From Pyricularia pennisetigena (lineage: Eukaryota > Ascomycota > Sordariomycetes > Magnaporthales > Pyriculariaceae): a stretch of 64,000 nucleotides of DNA. Shown one piece after another: positions 19,371 to 30,660 of the stretch. Within the stretch, counting starts at the first letter, position 1. Each line of letters begins with the position of its first letter. The translations under genes and the position numbers were made by a program. Below the pieces are notes generated by a model. It searched no databases. It had not been told where the DNA came from and saw only the letters and a program-made list of their open reading frames with translations. The stretch lies in NCBI RefSeq assembly GCF_004337985.1, contig NC_043743.1, positions 2,836,543-2,900,542 on the forward strand. The letters run 5' to 3'.

Positions 19371-22300
19371 TTACAGCATAATTGCCAGCTCCGCCCTGTC
19401 ATGACCATCTTCCTCCAGCGTGGGATAATAAGGGACCATGGCGTCGGCACCCTGGACGTACGCGTCGTTGTAGAGCCGCCAGTATGGTGTGCGCACCTTT
19501 CGCGCCGGGTGGAAAAGCCCCGCCCAGACGTAGTTAAGAACCAGACCTGGCCCGACGGCCATGCGTACCGCTTCGATAGCCTCGATAATGCGGTCAATGA
19601 CGTGAGGGCTCGTCTCAAACAAGTTCGGGTACAAAAGGTTGAGCAGATGAACCATGGCGTCTTCGCAACCAAGACCAACCACACCAAGTGCAATATGTTT
19701 GACGACCGATGCCGCTGTCTGCCTGTGCACCTGGTCGCGGTCGATAAGCGCGTCTTCAAGTAACGGGGTGACGGCGTAGACGTAGTCCTTGGCCATTTCG
19801 CCAATGTACTCAAACATGAAACTCAGCGACTTGAGCACACCATTCTGCACGTTCAGCTCCGGCACGCGGTACTCGTTCATCAGCGCCGGCAACACCGTGA
19901 AGGGCGCACACGTCTCGGCAATGATGCCGATGGCGACAGCCGTGTTGACACGGCTTTGACGCTCCTGCACGCGCAGGTTGTTGAGCAGCGTTGCTAGCAC
20001 GTCCTGTGGACCAATGGCCTTGGCAATGAAACCAAACGTGTTGTTGGCTGCTCTTCGGATGCCCTTCTTGTGAGCCTTGAGCATGTCGAGCAGCTCAAAG
20101 CAGATTCTCATCCACTCGCGTGCGTTGACCGACTCGGGCCCACGGTCCGCAATTCGTCCTACCAAGTCGATCGTGTTCTCTTGCACCTTCTCGTGCCTGT
20201 TCCTCAGAATCGGCGTCAACCGTGGCAGCAGATCCTTGATGGGTGGCTGCATCTGGCTGATGCCGACAACTGTAACAATCGACCGCAGGGCTCCCAAGAT
20301 TGAACCCAGCACCTCGGGGTACTCCTCGCCGAGATACTCGTACAGCACAACGCCAAGCTTGCCCATGAGCGCATCCTCACCGCATTGCTTCATTACCATG
20401 GCGATTCGCGAGATCAAATCGGCTGCTTGCTGGCGTACTGTTGCCGACTTGTTGTTTAGCCTCCAGAGAATTGTGCTGACAATCTGGGGTAGGTATGGCT
20501 TGCATCGGGTACCAAGTGCGTTGACCACGGATCCGAAGCCGTTGAGCATAATGACGTCCTCAACGCTCTGCTCCTGGAACGCATGCAGGATACCATCGAT
20601 GAGTCGCTCCTCAAGACGCTCGCCCACATCCGCTGCGCCCAGGCTGGCAACAATCTTCTCTACCGTCTCCACCGTCATCTTCCTGTAAGGCTCGCTCTCG
20701 TCCTTGAGATTAATGACGATCCTTTCCAGAATCTCTCCTGCTCCGACCTTTTGTCCAATATCAACGGTGGTCTCCACTACTTGTCGGTAGTTGCGCTTGT
20801 CGAGAGCCATACGCCGGACCCAGAAACTCTTGAAAAACTCGTCCAAGACGTGCTCCTTGAGGTAGCCAGCCGTAACACCTTCCGTTCCGGCACACTGCGA
20901 CACGACCTTGAGCACAACCTTTTTCATCTCCTCATCCGGCGACGAGAATTCTCGCAACAGTATTTCCATGATCTGGCTTGTGTAGTAGTTTGCATACTCC
21001 TCGTCCATCAGAGGAATAATGTAGCCTACGGCCTTGAGAAATCCGGCCAGACCCTTACCTCTTTGCTTTCGTGCGCCTGTCCAGAGAGGATTCAGGATGT
21101 CATCGAAACTCTCGATACCATAAGGGTTGGCTGCTTCTGCCAGAGCAGCAATGGCCAAACTGGTTACGGTGCGCACCTTGGTCTGCTCGTCATTGAGGTT
21201 GGGTCCGATGCAGTCTACCAGACGCTTGAGATGAGGCAGAACCGCACACCCCATGAGAATAGGGATCTGCTGCACGATCTTGACACCCGTGTGACGAGCC
21301 TGCCATGACTTCTTGCTTCGGCAAACGGCCTGGAGGAAAGGAAGCAGGGCAGGAATACCTAGTGCTGATGCAACGACAGCGAAAGCTCTGGCTGTGGTGT
21401 TTCGCACGTACTCGTCGACGTGATCGATATCTGGTCTCATGGTGCTGATCATGGTGGCAAGGCCAGCAGCTTTGGCAAGGTTGGAAATGATCTCGCGACC
21501 TTCGACTCGTGCGTAGTAGTCTTGGTCAATGAGAAGAGGCTCAATGACCACAAGGATCTTGTGAACATATGGTCTTACCATGTCGTCCAGTTTGTATAGA
21601 ATACGGTCGATAACCTTGACCAACAAATGTCGCTCTTGATCCTCCAGAGTCTTCTCCATCAACAGCGGCAGGATCTGGTTGAATAGAGGGCCGGCCCCAA
21701 AATTGCGCGCGTTGTCAGTGAGCTGCCTCAGCGCCGTCTTTCGCATTGGAGGGGTGCCGTTCTTGACCTTGAGGAGCAGCCTCATTATTTTCCGCTCCTT
21801 CAACTCCTCGACGGATAGCTGGTCCTCGTTTGTCCCATCTGTGAGCTTGCCAAAGTATGCCATGTCTTCTGGCTTGAAAAACTGCAGGTCTCCGACTCCC
21901 GGGATCTCCTTTGGCATTTGCTGGTTCGTGATGCGACCACTGTTGGGGTCCTGCATCACAAATCCCGTGGTAGGCGCCGGAGTCTGCATGAGCTTGTGCG
22001 CAGGCGCCCGCACGGGTTCGTACCCAGGCGGCGGCTCTAGAATCTTGTAACCCTCCTCCGGGCCCGGCAGCATCGCATCCAGCTCCTCGTCGCTCAGAGC
22101 CATGTTGCGGTGCACCTCAGTACCGAAGCCAAGTGGTACTGCTATGGGAGCGGCTTGCGATGTGTGCATGGGAGTGGCCAGGCCCTGTGCTCCCACCGGA
22201 GTTGCTGATGGTGCCTGATCCCATCGCGACCTCTTCTTGGTCGGCTCAGCACCAGGCACCTCCAGGGCGGGTGCTTGATCCCACCTCGAACGCTTCGGTT

Positions 22301-23021
22301 TTGCATCGGTAGGTGTCGGCGCTGTCGCAGCTGCTTCATCTGTTGTCGCGACGTCCCATCGCTTCTTGCGTTTACGACCAGCAGAGGCATCTTCAGAGCT
22401 GTCCTTGCTGTCGTCCTTCTTCTCCGTGTCCTTGAGCGTCGGCTTGTGCTCGGGCACATCGCCGTTGGCAATCATGTCCTTGTTCTTGGCTTCGATGGCT
22501 CGTCGGACCCTCTCCTCCTCTCGTTCAATCTCACGTTCTTCCATAACATCGCGGTAGCTGGAGCCTTCGGCACCGGCAGCGAAGGGATCCGCACGAGTCG
22601 GGGTGAGGACGCGATCAAAGCGGCGTTTCTGGTAATCGGTCTCCCGGTCGGTGATGCGGTTGCTCTTCTCTCCGCGTCCTGCTAGAATATCCTCCTCCTC
22701 GACGCCAGAGCCGCGCGCAAATTCATCGATCTGGGCGCGCGTGGCCGTATACTGGCCGACCAGGCTGCGACCATTGACACCAGCGTCTTCCATCTCCTCA
22801 TCATCGCCATCTGCGGCGGGCAGCGAGCGGTGATAGCCCGCATACTTGTCCACGCCATTTTCGCGATCGTAAAGGTCGGTATCAAAGGCCTCGTTGAGCT
22901 TGACTTTGGTGTCGGCGCGTTGGGTGGCCGGGTCGAACGTCCGGGATCCTTTTTTCGCGGCTGCTGCAGCGTTGCGTTCCTGCTGCAGCTTCCTGATCTG
23001 CTCGAAATCCGCGTCCGACAT
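19371..23021 (-). CDS. SF3B1: U2 snRNP SF3b subunit 1 (SF3B1/Hsh155/Prp10)
   Basis: This is the large scaffold of the SF3b complex; it clamps the branch helix in the spliceosome. The intronless ORF gives 1216 residues, close to fission yeast Prp10. The N-terminal third is disordered and carries three RWD motifs (tryptophans at about 222, 247 and 267), each after basic residues: these are U2AF-homology-domain ligand motifs. From about residue 430 on it is a HEAT-repeat superhelix with near-invariant segments such as [39 protein letters not shown] and [20 protein letters not shown]. The lysine equivalent to human K700 (in NDEQTKVRT) is conserved. It ends in a C-terminal AELAIML. No lesion is seen. 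It is divergent from PSO2. Confidence 0.97.
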   Translation of the reverse strand: MSDADFEQIRKLQQERNAAAAAKKGSRTFDPATQRADTKVKLNEAFDTDLYDRENGVDKYAGYHRSLPAADGDDEEMEDAGVNGRSLVGQYTATRAQIDEFARGSGVEEEDILAGRGEKSNRITDRETDYQKRRFDRVLTPTRADPFAAGAEGSSYRDVMEEREIEREEERVRRAIEAKNKDMIANGDVPEHKPTLKDTEKKDDSKDSSEDASAGRKRKKRWDVATTDEAAATAPTPTDAKPKRSRWDQAPALEVPGAEPTKKRSRWDQAPSATPVGAQGLATPMHTSQAAPIAVPLGFGTEVHRNMALSDEELDAMLPGPEEGYKILEPPPGYEPVRAPAHKLMQTPAPTTGFVMQDPNSGRITNQQMPKEIPGVGDLQFFKPEDMAYFGKLTDGTNEDQLSVEELKERKIMRLLLKVKNGTPPMRKTALRQLTDNARNFGAGPLFNQILPLLMEKTLEDQERHLLVKVIDRILYKLDDMVRPYVHKILVVIEPLLIDQDYYARVEGREIISNLAKAAGLATMISTMRPDIDHVDEYVRNTTARAFAVVASALGIPALLPFLQAVCRSKKSWQARHTGVKIVQQIPILMGCAVLPHLKRLVDCIGPNLNDEQTKVRTVTSLAIAALAEAANPYGIESFDDILNPLWTGARKQRGKGLAGFLKAVGYIIPLMDEEYANYYTSQIMEILLREFSSPDEEMKKVVLKVVSQCAGTEGVTAGYLKEHVLDEFFKSFWVRRMALDKRNYRQVVETTVDIGQKVGAGEILERIVINLKDESEPYRKMTVETVEKIVASLGAADVGERLEERLIDGILHAFQEQSVEDVIMLNGFGSVVNALGTRCKPYLPQIVSTILWRLNNKSATVRQQAADLISRIAMVMKQCGEDALMGKLGVVLYEYLGEEYPEVLGSILGALRSIVTVVGISQMQPPIKDLLPRLTPILRNRHEKVQENTIDLVGRIADRGPESVNAREWMRICFELLDMLKAHKKGIRRAANNTFGFIAKAIGPQDVLATLLNNLRVQERQSRVNTAVAIGIIAETCAPFTVLPALMNEYRVPELNVQNGVLKSLSFMFEYIGEMAKDYVYAVTPLLEDALIDRDQVHRQTAASVVKHIALGVVGLGCEDAMVHLLNLLYPNLFETSPHVIDRIIEAIEAVRMAVGPGLVLNYVWAGLFHPARKVRTPYWRLYNDAYVQGADAMVPYYPTLEEDGHDRAELAIML

Positions 23022-23818
23022 CTTTGCTGGCCGTGACGGATACTGCCTACATCAAGGCTGTGGATTGAAGATCAGGATGCGACCGATGAGAGGTTGGATT
23101 GAAATGAACTGTCGCAGAAGTTGTCTGGTGTCTGGTGCTTTCATACGGTTGAACTTCTTTGCACGCAAGCCAACCGAGAAGGCGACAGAAATTATTAGCT
23201 AGGAGCAAAGGATAAGTGGGGCCGTACATGGCTAGGACATGACAAGGATCCAAGCCCAGCCTGCTCGGACACTTGCCACGGGCAAGATAAACTCGCGTCT
23301 ACTTTCATCAGCGCGCCTTTGTCTCGAACGTTTATTTTGGATCATGCCAATTCTTGTACTAGCAGAGGTCCAGCCTGTTCCATTTCACTGACTTCATGCT
23401 CATTCCACCCGTTACAGTCTATCTATTTTTACAATGAAAAAAAAAAAAAAACATGAAAAAGAAAATTCAGCATCATAATGCACTAACTAGATCTTGGTCA
23501 GCAACCCGTGCCCAGCTATCGAATTTAGACGGGAAATACGCGGGGGCGTTTCATATCAAGTGCTGCTCATATCAGGTGACCTCGTGATTATCGGGCGTTC
23601 ACCCCGCCTCAGGGTTAGGGTCTAGCAAGCGCGTTGAACTGACTTTCGCCACATGGATCAATCGGCTTGCGTCCTTCGCAGCTGGTGCATTTGCTAGACC
23701 TTCCCCTAATTCACCGTATGAGCTGTTGTTTGTTACATCGGTATCATCTCAATCCTTTCGCACATAATCGATGTGAATTTTAACAATACAAGTCCAGCGC
23801 AATTCTCGGGGGACCATC
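23022..23818. promoter_or_regulatory. Divergent promoter region SF3B1/PSO2
   Basis: This 797-base stretch is shared upstream DNA. It contains a CCAAT box at 23347-23351, an A run near 23437-23451, and a telomere-repeat-like GGGTTAGGGT at 23612-23621. The last may be a telobox-type factor site; this is a sequence resemblance only. Confidence 0.45.
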
Positions 23819-26464
23819 ATGGGAGCGGCTACGAAAACATCGAAAACGCCTCGTTCAATGGCAAAAGTGACCCCCGCTAGACAAGTCATCACGTCCGCGT
23901 CCAAGAAGAAGCCTGCACCAAACGCGAGCATCTTGAGCTTTTTCAAAAAGGCCCCAGCGCCCGAGGAAACTTTATTTGTGGGAAATGAGGTCTCGGCAGC
24001 TGCTGTCGTAGCAGAAGAGGGCTTGGGTGACGATGATTCTACGGCAGAACGGTTCAATGAGGTCGATGTTTCGATCAAAAGACGCAAGCTGAGTTGTGGT
24101 GACCGAGAGAAGGAAACATTGGTTCAAGCAGATGTAAAAGAGGAAGATCCGGTCAAAAGTCCGAGAGCAAAATCCCCGAAGCCCCAGCCAGCTCGGAAGC
24201 CCAGCAAGAAAGGTCCTTTTCTTGACGACGACGATTCGGACGATGACCACGATACAGATCATGACAGTAGACCAGTGAAACGAAAGATAGAATCCCCTAA
24301 GAAGATCCCAGAAACGGCTCAAGAATCAAAAGCCCTTCAGCCCAAAGAAAGTCCGTTACCCGCATCTCCCTCGACGACCCACAACCAAAATACAGATCTA
24401 ATTCAGGAGGAGCAGGAACATGACGACTTTGACGATATTCCGGACGGAGCCGAGTGGGGCGATATCGAAGATGCCGACGAGGCAGGTGAGGAAGGTTTGG
24501 AAAGGCGGTATATGCAATATCAGGCTCGAATAGAGGCCCAAGAATCCGAGGCGGCTGTCATCAACAGCTGTGACGAAGTGCCGGGCTCTGTTAGTGGTGC
24601 AGAATGCTGTCCTATATGCTCTTCAAGCTTAGCTGGAGTAACAGCTGATCAGGCGACTGTTCATGTCAATAGCTGTCTTGACGGAAAGCCGACACCGTTG
24701 CCGAATCAACTCAAGTCCGACATTTCTGCACCCAAGACTACAAAGGATCCGTCACCATTGGAACAAAACAAGGTAGTTGAATCCTCAAAACTGAGCAAGC
24801 GATTTGCTCGTGCAGCCATTGCACGTCCAGGCCAGGCGAACCCTATCACGCTTGATGCGCCAGCCACCTCGGCCCCCAATGGCAATACATCGGCATTCTC
24901 CAAACTGATGTCAGGTCACGCCGAGAACAATGCTTGGGCGGCGGCAGCGGCGGCAGAACAATCCTCCCGTGGCAGACAAGCTTACGAGCGCACATGTCCA
25001 TTCTACAAGATCATGCCGGGCCTCTCGATATGCGTCGATGCGTTTCGGTATGGTGCTGTGCAGGGCTGCAACGCGTATTTCCTCAGCCACTTTCACAGCG
25101 ATCATTACATTGGGCTGACTGCCAACTGGACCCATGGCCCTATATATTGCAGCAAGGTGACGGGAAGCCTCATCAAGTCACAATTACGCACAGCTGCCAA
25201 GTACGTGGTAGAGTTGGAGTTTGAAGAACGCTTCGTTGTGCCCGGAACCGAGGGCGTAGTGGTGACGATGATCCCGGCAAATCACTGTCCAGGGAGCTCC
25301 CTCTTCTTATTCGAGAAGACATTAGGCAAAGGAAGCAGCGCGAGGGTACAACGCATCCTGCACTGCGGAGATTTTCGTGCATGTCCTGCTCACATCGCAC
25401 ACCCTCAGCTCATGCCAGAGGTCATTGACAGCATATCGGGCAAGGTCAAGAAGCAAAAGATTGATATCTGCTACCTTGACACGACATACCTCAACCCGCG
25501 CTACTCATTTCCGCCCCAAGAAGTTGTCATAAGGTCATGTGCCGAACTATGCGTTCTGTTGAACCGCGGCTTGCAAGCACAGGACGAGTCTGTATGGACA
25601 AGGATCCTGCGCCGACGGGAAGGCGTATCAGATAATGACGTGAGCCGCTTCTTCGTCAATGGTGACGGTTCAGGCTCATCTCCAAACAAAAGAGGCGGTA
25701 CCGGTGGGTGTGACAACCCTCCGAGTGCATTGACGGCATTAAATCCAAAATCACGCCTACTAGTGGTTTGTGGAACGTACAGCATTGGCAAGGAGCGCAT
25801 CTGTAAAGCAATAGCCCAAGCCTTGCGCACCAAAATATTCGCATCTGCGCACAAGATCCGCATCATTGCGCAACTGGGCGACCCCGAGTTGACAGCGTTG
25901 ATGACCTCAAACCCCGCCGAGGCACAGGTTCACATGCAGATGCTCTCCGAGATCCGGCCTGAGACACTTTCCGACTACCTCGCTACGTTCCGCGCCCATT
26001 TTGGCCGCATCGTTGGGTTTCGTCCTTCCGGGTGGAACTACCGACCAGCGGGAACAGCGGCGAATGCCAATGCTTCCCCGTCATCTGTGGCGATGACGAC
26101 TCTATTGCACGGGGGAAATTGGAGGCCGCAGTACGCGTCCAAGGACCTCATCCCACAGCGCGGAAGCACCAACGAGGCCATGTGCTTTGGTGTACCCTAC
26201 AGCGAACACAGTTCCTTCCGCGAGCTGGCCATGTTCCTCATGAGTCTTCACATCGAGAAGGTCGTCCCCACCGTGAATGTGGGGAGCGAGGTCGGGCGTA
26301 AGAGGATGAAAGGTTGGACAGATCGCTGGCTGGCTGAGCGTCGCAGGGGTGGTCTCACTAGGCTTGTGCAGGATGAGGACGGAGAGGAAGGAGAGGCTGC
26401 TGAACAGAAGTTGAGGAATCTCTGGGATGGGAAAAGTAACCAGGGAGGTGATTTGCGATGGTGA
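23819..26464 (+). CDS. PSO2: DNA interstrand crosslink repair nuclease Pso2/Snm1
   Basis: This is a nuclear 5' exonuclease of the metallo-beta-lactamase/beta-CASP family that processes interstrand crosslinks. The intronless ORF gives 881 residues. A PIP-box-like NASILSFF (residues 35-42) suggests PCNA binding. A UBZ4-type zinc finger is formed by C264, C267, H282 and C286. The metallo-beta-lactamase motif HFHSDH spans residues 424-429; further conserved elements are PANHCPGSSLFLFE, HCGDFRA, DICYLDTTYLNPRY and the beta-CASP part, with VPYSEHSSFREL near the end. The N-terminal half is acidic and disordered. All catalytic metal ligands that I can identify are present. It is divergent from SF3B1 and convergent with LSM2. 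Confidence 0.95.
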   Translation: MGAATKTSKTPRSMAKVTPARQVITSASKKKPAPNASILSFFKKAPAPEETLFVGNEVSAAAVVAEEGLGDDDSTAERFNEVDVSIKRRKLSCGDREKETLVQADVKEEDPVKSPRAKSPKPQPARKPSKKGPFLDDDDSDDDHDTDHDSRPVKRKIESPKKIPETAQESKALQPKESPLPASPSTTHNQNTDLIQEEQEHDDFDDIPDGAEWGDIEDADEAGEEGLERRYMQYQARIEAQESEAAVINSCDEVPGSVSGAECCPICSSSLAGVTADQATVHVNSCLDGKPTPLPNQLKSDISAPKTTKDPSPLEQNKVVESSKLSKRFARAAIARPGQANPITLDAPATSAPNGNTSAFSKLMSGHAENNAWAAAAAAEQSSRGRQAYERTCPFYKIMPGLSICVDAFRYGAVQGCNAYFLSHFHSDHYIGLTANWTHGPIYCSKVTGSLIKSQLRTAAKYVVELEFEERFVVPGTEGVVVTMIPANHCPGSSLFLFEKTLGKGSSARVQRILHCGDFRACPAHIAHPQLMPEVIDSISGKVKKQKIDICYLDTTYLNPRYSFPPQEVVIRSCAELCVLLNRGLQAQDESVWTRILRRREGVSDNDVSRFFVNGDGSGSSPNKRGGTGGCDNPPSALTALNPKSRLLVVCGTYSIGKERICKAIAQALRTKIFASAHKIRIIAQLGDPELTALMTSNPAEAQVHMQMLSEIRPETLSDYLATFRAHFGRIVGFRPSGWNYRPAGTAANANASPSSVAMTTLLHGGNWRPQYASKDLIPQRGSTNEAMCFGVPYSEHSSFRELAMFLMSLHIEKVVPTVNVGSEVGRKRMKGWTDRWLAERRRGGLTRLVQDEDGEEGEAAEQKLRNLWDGKSNQGGDLRW

Positions 26465-26788
26465 TCAGCGTGGAGTCCTTTTTTTATGTTTATGATGATC
26501 TAGACTAAATGGTTATGACTGCCGATAAAAGTGCGCTGGAGCAAAGGTTGAATACGTCATTCGAGTCGTGCCAGGCATGCGTAAATGGTGATGCGAGGCT
26601 TTGATGATATTAACCAACTCAAGGGCTGAGACGAAGGTTCGCCTCCCGTTCCGTACCGGCGTCCGAACAGCTGGTTACACCAGATTCTGATCGATCACTG
26701 CCCATCGAATGGATGATTTCTAATCTCATCCCAAACAGACATCTCTCGTTTTTTTTTCTCATCATCCACCATCCGCGAGGCCATCCTT
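26465..26788. other. Convergent intergenic region PSO2-LSM2
   Basis: These 324 bases are shared 3' flank. No gene or element is recognised. Confidence 0.4.
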
Positions 26789-27475
26789 TTAACGCTTCGC
26801 CGCCGTAGAAGCCGCCTCCCTCCTCGTCGCGTCCTCCAGAAGCGGGACGTCGACGTGGGAAGCGGGCAGGTGGATATACCTGACTACGCTTCCACGGATA
26901 AAGACATTCTTGACGGCGCTCTTTTTGTTGGGGTTGTGAAACATTTCCAATGTCAGTATTTGTTTCTGCAAATCAAGATATTCCTCGGTCCCCCGCCAAG
27001 ATTCGGAAGAGGATAAGAAATTAGACGAATAAATATATAAAACAACAGAGGAATGCCCACCAGATGCGGATATTTGATATCCTCCACGACGGATATGTCG
27101 TCGAGCTTGAGGTTAAGGTACTGGTCGACGCTCTTGAGGGTGCCGCGGATCTGGATGCTGTTCTTGAGCTCGACGGTGATCTCGACGTCGATCAGCGTCT
27201 TGAAGAAGCTGTAGATTGTTTTTCAATCAAGGACGTAAGCCAACGGAAACCAGTCAGCAAAGCGGTGTCAATTCTTTTTTTTTTTTGAGCAATTATGTTC
27301 TTGCAACAAGACGAGGTCGTCCAAAGGTGTTGGTTGGTTTTGTTTTTTTGTGAGAACGAGCACATGTTGATCACGTGGCATCGATGTGTTTATGGTGAGG
27401 GAGGGGGGAAGAAGGATGAAAGAAAGGAGGTCGGGATCCGCATTTTCTGCTTCTTGTTTACCTGAAAAATAACAT
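26789..27475 (-). CDS. LSM2: U6 snRNA-associated Sm-like protein LSm2
   Basis: This is a ring subunit of the nuclear LSm2-8 (U6 snRNA) and cytoplasmic LSm1-7 (mRNA decay) complexes. Three exons, 27475-27462 (only 14 bases), 27208-27061 and 26920-26789, join into 97 residues, the normal size. The start MLFFSFFKTLIDVEITVELK is diagnostic for LSm2; the Sm1 motif ends in LNLKLDDISV, and the Sm2 motif is VKNVFIRGSVVRYIHLP. Intron 1 is 253 bases and intron 2 is 140 bases. The intron 2 acceptor giving the conserved protein is AAG; a CAG acceptor 45 bases upstream is also in frame and would insert 15 residues. No lesion is seen. Confidence 0.93.
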
Positions 27476-28991
27476 TGCGGCGGCTTCTATTAGGCAGAGG
27501 CAACGAATGTGGTTAGACCGTAGTGTGGGAGGAGAGGTTGGTGATGGGATCGTATGCAATATCACCCAACAGCGTCGGCATCAAAATACAGTCAGTAGAT
27601 CATAGGTCGAACACTGTCGCGGATAACTTGGGTTGGTTTGGTTGTGGGCAGGATGCAAGGCAGTGCACGGACCAAGTTTCTGTCTCGGTTGCGTCGCGGG
27701 TGATTTTATCGCTGCCACTGACCAATTGGGTTGAAGGAAGACATCGCAATTTGATGGATGCGAGCTCCCTACCTCAGGTATTGTTTAAAGAGGTGTAAAA
27801 TTCTCAAGCACACTTCATCACTCAATAACTACTTCTTCATCAATGTTTTTTTTAAGCGTTTTCAATTTACGACATGGCGATCGAAAAGAATCCGGTGACA
27901 GATCTAGCAGCCGACAGAGCTCTGTAATATCTAGCCCTTCCTCCCAAACAAACAAGCAAAGACAAGGAGGCATTCCGTGCTCAAAGCCAACAAATTCAAA
28001 AGACGCAAAGGAAAGAAGCTGGACTCGCGGAGCCCAAGGCATCATAGCTTTTCAACCCCCATTCCAGGCCCACTATCGTATGCTGCGGGTGTCTCTTCCA
28101 ACTTGCTCAAACCCACCAACTCATCATCAGGCTCTGGCCGAGTACACCTCTCCATTGCTTCTTCTTCAAGAGTCCAAGCATCAAATATCTCCCCTCCAAA
28201 ACCAAGTCTAGCCTGTACTTGATAGGCATACCAAATTAAAACTGCAAATGTCCTGTACCATAGTCATCCGCGTGCTCTCATTGCTCGTGACCTTAGAAAA
28301 CAAATTAACAAAATTGAGATGGAGGATAAAGAATGGGCAATTGCTGAGTTTTAGTTGCAAATGACGATAAACAAGCGACGAATTATTCAGAGAGGACTTG
28401 CAGGTGCCAAAAAAATGAAAACGACAGGAGAGAAATTGTCCTGACGATGAAGGTGGAAAGGAGAGGGTCAAAATCCTCTGCACTGCACCTAAGTTCCAGC
28501 AATCGACCACGATATATGACTTGCGCCTTGTTCAAGGAATTGGGGCAGAGGTTGAAGCCAATGTTGATCCCACCAAGATTTGGCCACGACAACAAATAGA
28601 AAAGACACTGAAGCCCGAGAAGCGTTGACATACCATGAAATTGAAAAGAAAGAAACAATGAAATGTCAAATTCTTTATGTTCTCGAAAGGGAAATGAAAA
28701 GAAGTACTAAAAGGCTCCATAGGTTGCCCAATCTCTGCACAATGTATCGCTAGGATGACAAGGAAAGCAAACCGCAAGCCTCCGGACTCCTCGCCAAATC
28801 ACCACAACCAGGAGGGTCAGAAACTGTCGCGAAGAAAACCGAAAAAATAGAGCAGCCTGGCATATCTGAACACTTTCAAAATCGTAAATCGTGTCATTAA
28901 CAACAAAAAGAGAAGGCTCTGGGTATAAAACTGGGAGTTATGCATATACGACGAAGGGTAAGGGGTTCTTTTTTTTGGGTATGTTCATTCA
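27476..28991. other. Gene-free region LSM2 upstream / HAP2 downstream
   Basis: Both flanking genes are on the minus strand, so this 1.5 kb holds the HAP2 3' flank and the LSM2 promoter. Short overlapping + strand ORFs at 27843-28222 have serine-rich, low-complexity translations in two frames and no start or splice support. I see no gene. Confidence 0.4.
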
Positions 28992-29912
28992 TCATCCATC
29001 GTCCTCGGCATCTTCCTCCTCTTCAACATCGGGACTTTCTGTGTCCACCTTGGCCTTCTTGTTGGCTGTATCCGGGACCGGCATGGACTTGCGCTTGTTG
29101 CCGGCCTTTGCTGGCGGCGAAGACTCGACATCATGCTTGATCTCTGATTCAGCGCCACCCAATCCCTTCTGTTTCTCGATCTCGAGGACCTCGTCGGCAG
29201 TCAGGAAACGCCCACCGGGACCGCGAGGCCGCCGCATGGCATGATTGTGTCGAGACTCGTGCAGATAAGGTTTCCGTCCCTTGGAGGTCAAGCGAAGTTG
29301 CTCTTCAAGCTTCTGTCTTGCTACACGGCGCTTGAGAATCCGATGGAACTGCTTGGCATTCACGTAAAGTGGAGACTCTTCCACTGCACCAGCAGCAATC
29401 TCGGGTGATTGAGGCGGGCCCATCTGTTGCGCCGGCATGGTCGGCGCCGCAACACCGGGGCGAGCACCAGTGTGGTTCATCATGGCCTGCGCATTCGGTA
29501 GTCCAGGACTCGTGACCTGGCTCATGCGACGTTGTGCATCCATCTGTTGGGGAGAGCGAGGATCGCCCCTAGCTTCCTTCTTTGATCCCATACGCGGTGA
29601 GGTTTGCTGCAGGCTTGGGTCTGACGGTAAACTGTAGGGGTAGTTTGAACCTGAAGCGGCAGCTGTGGCCGCCAGTGCGGCGGCCTGGATTCCGGGCATT
29701 CCATAGTGCAAGCTTTGCTGGGGCACTCCGTACGATGGTTGGTACATGTGGTTCTGGTTGGCGTTTGCGGCTTGCTGGTTCTGTTGCGGGATTATGGGCG
29801 AGGTCTGGACGTGTTGAGATGTTGGCGATGTAATGTTATTAGACGCCGTCGAGCTCTGAAAATTAGAGTGCGCATTCTGCGGCGGTTGCTGGTACTGCGC
29901 GTACTCCATCAT
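28992..29912 (-). CDS. HAP2: CCAAT-binding complex subunit Hap2/HapB (NF-YA)
   Basis: This is the DNA-contacting subunit of the heterotrimeric CCAAT-binding factor (Hap2/3/5), a nuclear regulator of respiration, iron and redox genes. The single exon gives 306 residues. The first 175 residues are Q/N/P-rich, as in activation regions. The NF-YA core spans about residues 178-240: the subunit-association helix [20 protein letters not shown], a linker, and the DNA-binding part [21 protein letters not shown] basic nuclear signal (GNKRKS and NKKAK) and an acidic tail follow. The start [11 protein letters not shown] is the first ATG pair in frame. Its upstream DNA contains four CCAAT boxes, which may indicate autoregulation. 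Confidence 0.95.
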   Translation of the reverse strand: MMEYAQYQQPPQNAHSNFQSSTASNNITSPTSQHVQTSPIIPQQNQQAANANQNHMYQPSYGVPQQSLHYGMPGIQAAALAATAAASGSNYPYSLPSDPSLQQTSPRMGSKKEARGDPRSPQQMDAQRRMSQVTSPGLPNAQAMMNHTGARPGVAAPTMPAQQMGPPQSPEIAAGAVEESPLYVNAKQFHRILKRRVARQKLEEQLRLTSKGRKPYLHESRHNHAMRRPRGPGGRFLTADEVLEIEKQKGLGGAESEIKHDVESSPPAKAGNKRKSMPVPDTANKKAKVDTESPDVEEEEDAEDDG

Positions 29913-30660
29913 TCTGGATGATTGATGGCAAAGGGCGCGCCTATGTCACTGTCTTGTAGTCGGTGAAGCTCAAGCTTTTCGTATGCTTCGCTTAAAGCGA
30001 GGAATGGCTGGTTTGGTCAAGCGCAGGTGGAGTGTAAAAGTCTGGACGCACGCGCAAGAATCATACGGCGATTGGCGACTCTAGATCAAATGAGCAAACG
30101 GGTAAAGCTCAGTTACAGAGTCACACAAAAACGTCGATGTCGGGTTGGGCACGCGTAGATCAGGGCTGGCGTCACTTGGGTATCCGTGGACTTGGTTGGA
30201 TGTGCACACCCAATCTATTGGTTATGCGTGGATGCGCTGGCAAGGTGTCTAGGATGGAGGTGAGGGTCAATTGGCTGCAACGCGACATATGTGAGCTGAT
30301 GTAGTTGGGCCGTGGGGCAACCTGATTTCAGGTGTGGCTAAGCTCTTGGGCTTCGAAGGAGACAGGCAGGTAGATAGATAGATAGATAGATAGATAGGCA
30401 ACATACCAGCGCGAGGCCACGTGAGTATGGATGATGACTGTGACGCGAGGAGCAAGGTGAGGCTTGCAAGGCAGCCCAGTTTCGGATGCGCAGCGGAACG
30501 GAGCGGACTGTCTCTTTGGCCAAACGGCGTAGGGGCTTTTTTTTTTTTTTTGTTTTTTTTCTTGTTCCCCAGAAAATCAGTCGGCCAACCGTTTAATCTT
30601 TGAGCTCTGGGCTTTTCAAGATCTATCCAACCAGGTTGTTAGCCCTGCAGTGACGCGATA
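29913..30660 (-). promoter_or_regulatory. HAP2 upstream region with CCAAT cluster
   Basis: CCAAT boxes upstream of HAP2 lie at 30071-30075 (ATTGG), 30210-30221 (an inverted pair, CCAATCTATTGG) and 30270-30274 (ATTGG). HapB autoregulation through CCAAT boxes is known in Aspergillus nidulans, so binding of the gene's own product is plausible. A TAGA repeat lies just beyond. Confidence 0.5.
30371..30397. repeat. (TAGA)n microsatellite
   Basis: Nearly seven perfect tetranucleotide units lie about 460 bases upstream of the HAP2 start. Confidence 0.95.

Noticed and set aside
27843..28222. Overlapping + strand ORFs between LSM2 and HAP2
   Set aside because: Both frames are low-complexity Ser/Pro/Lys; nothing shows which would be real.
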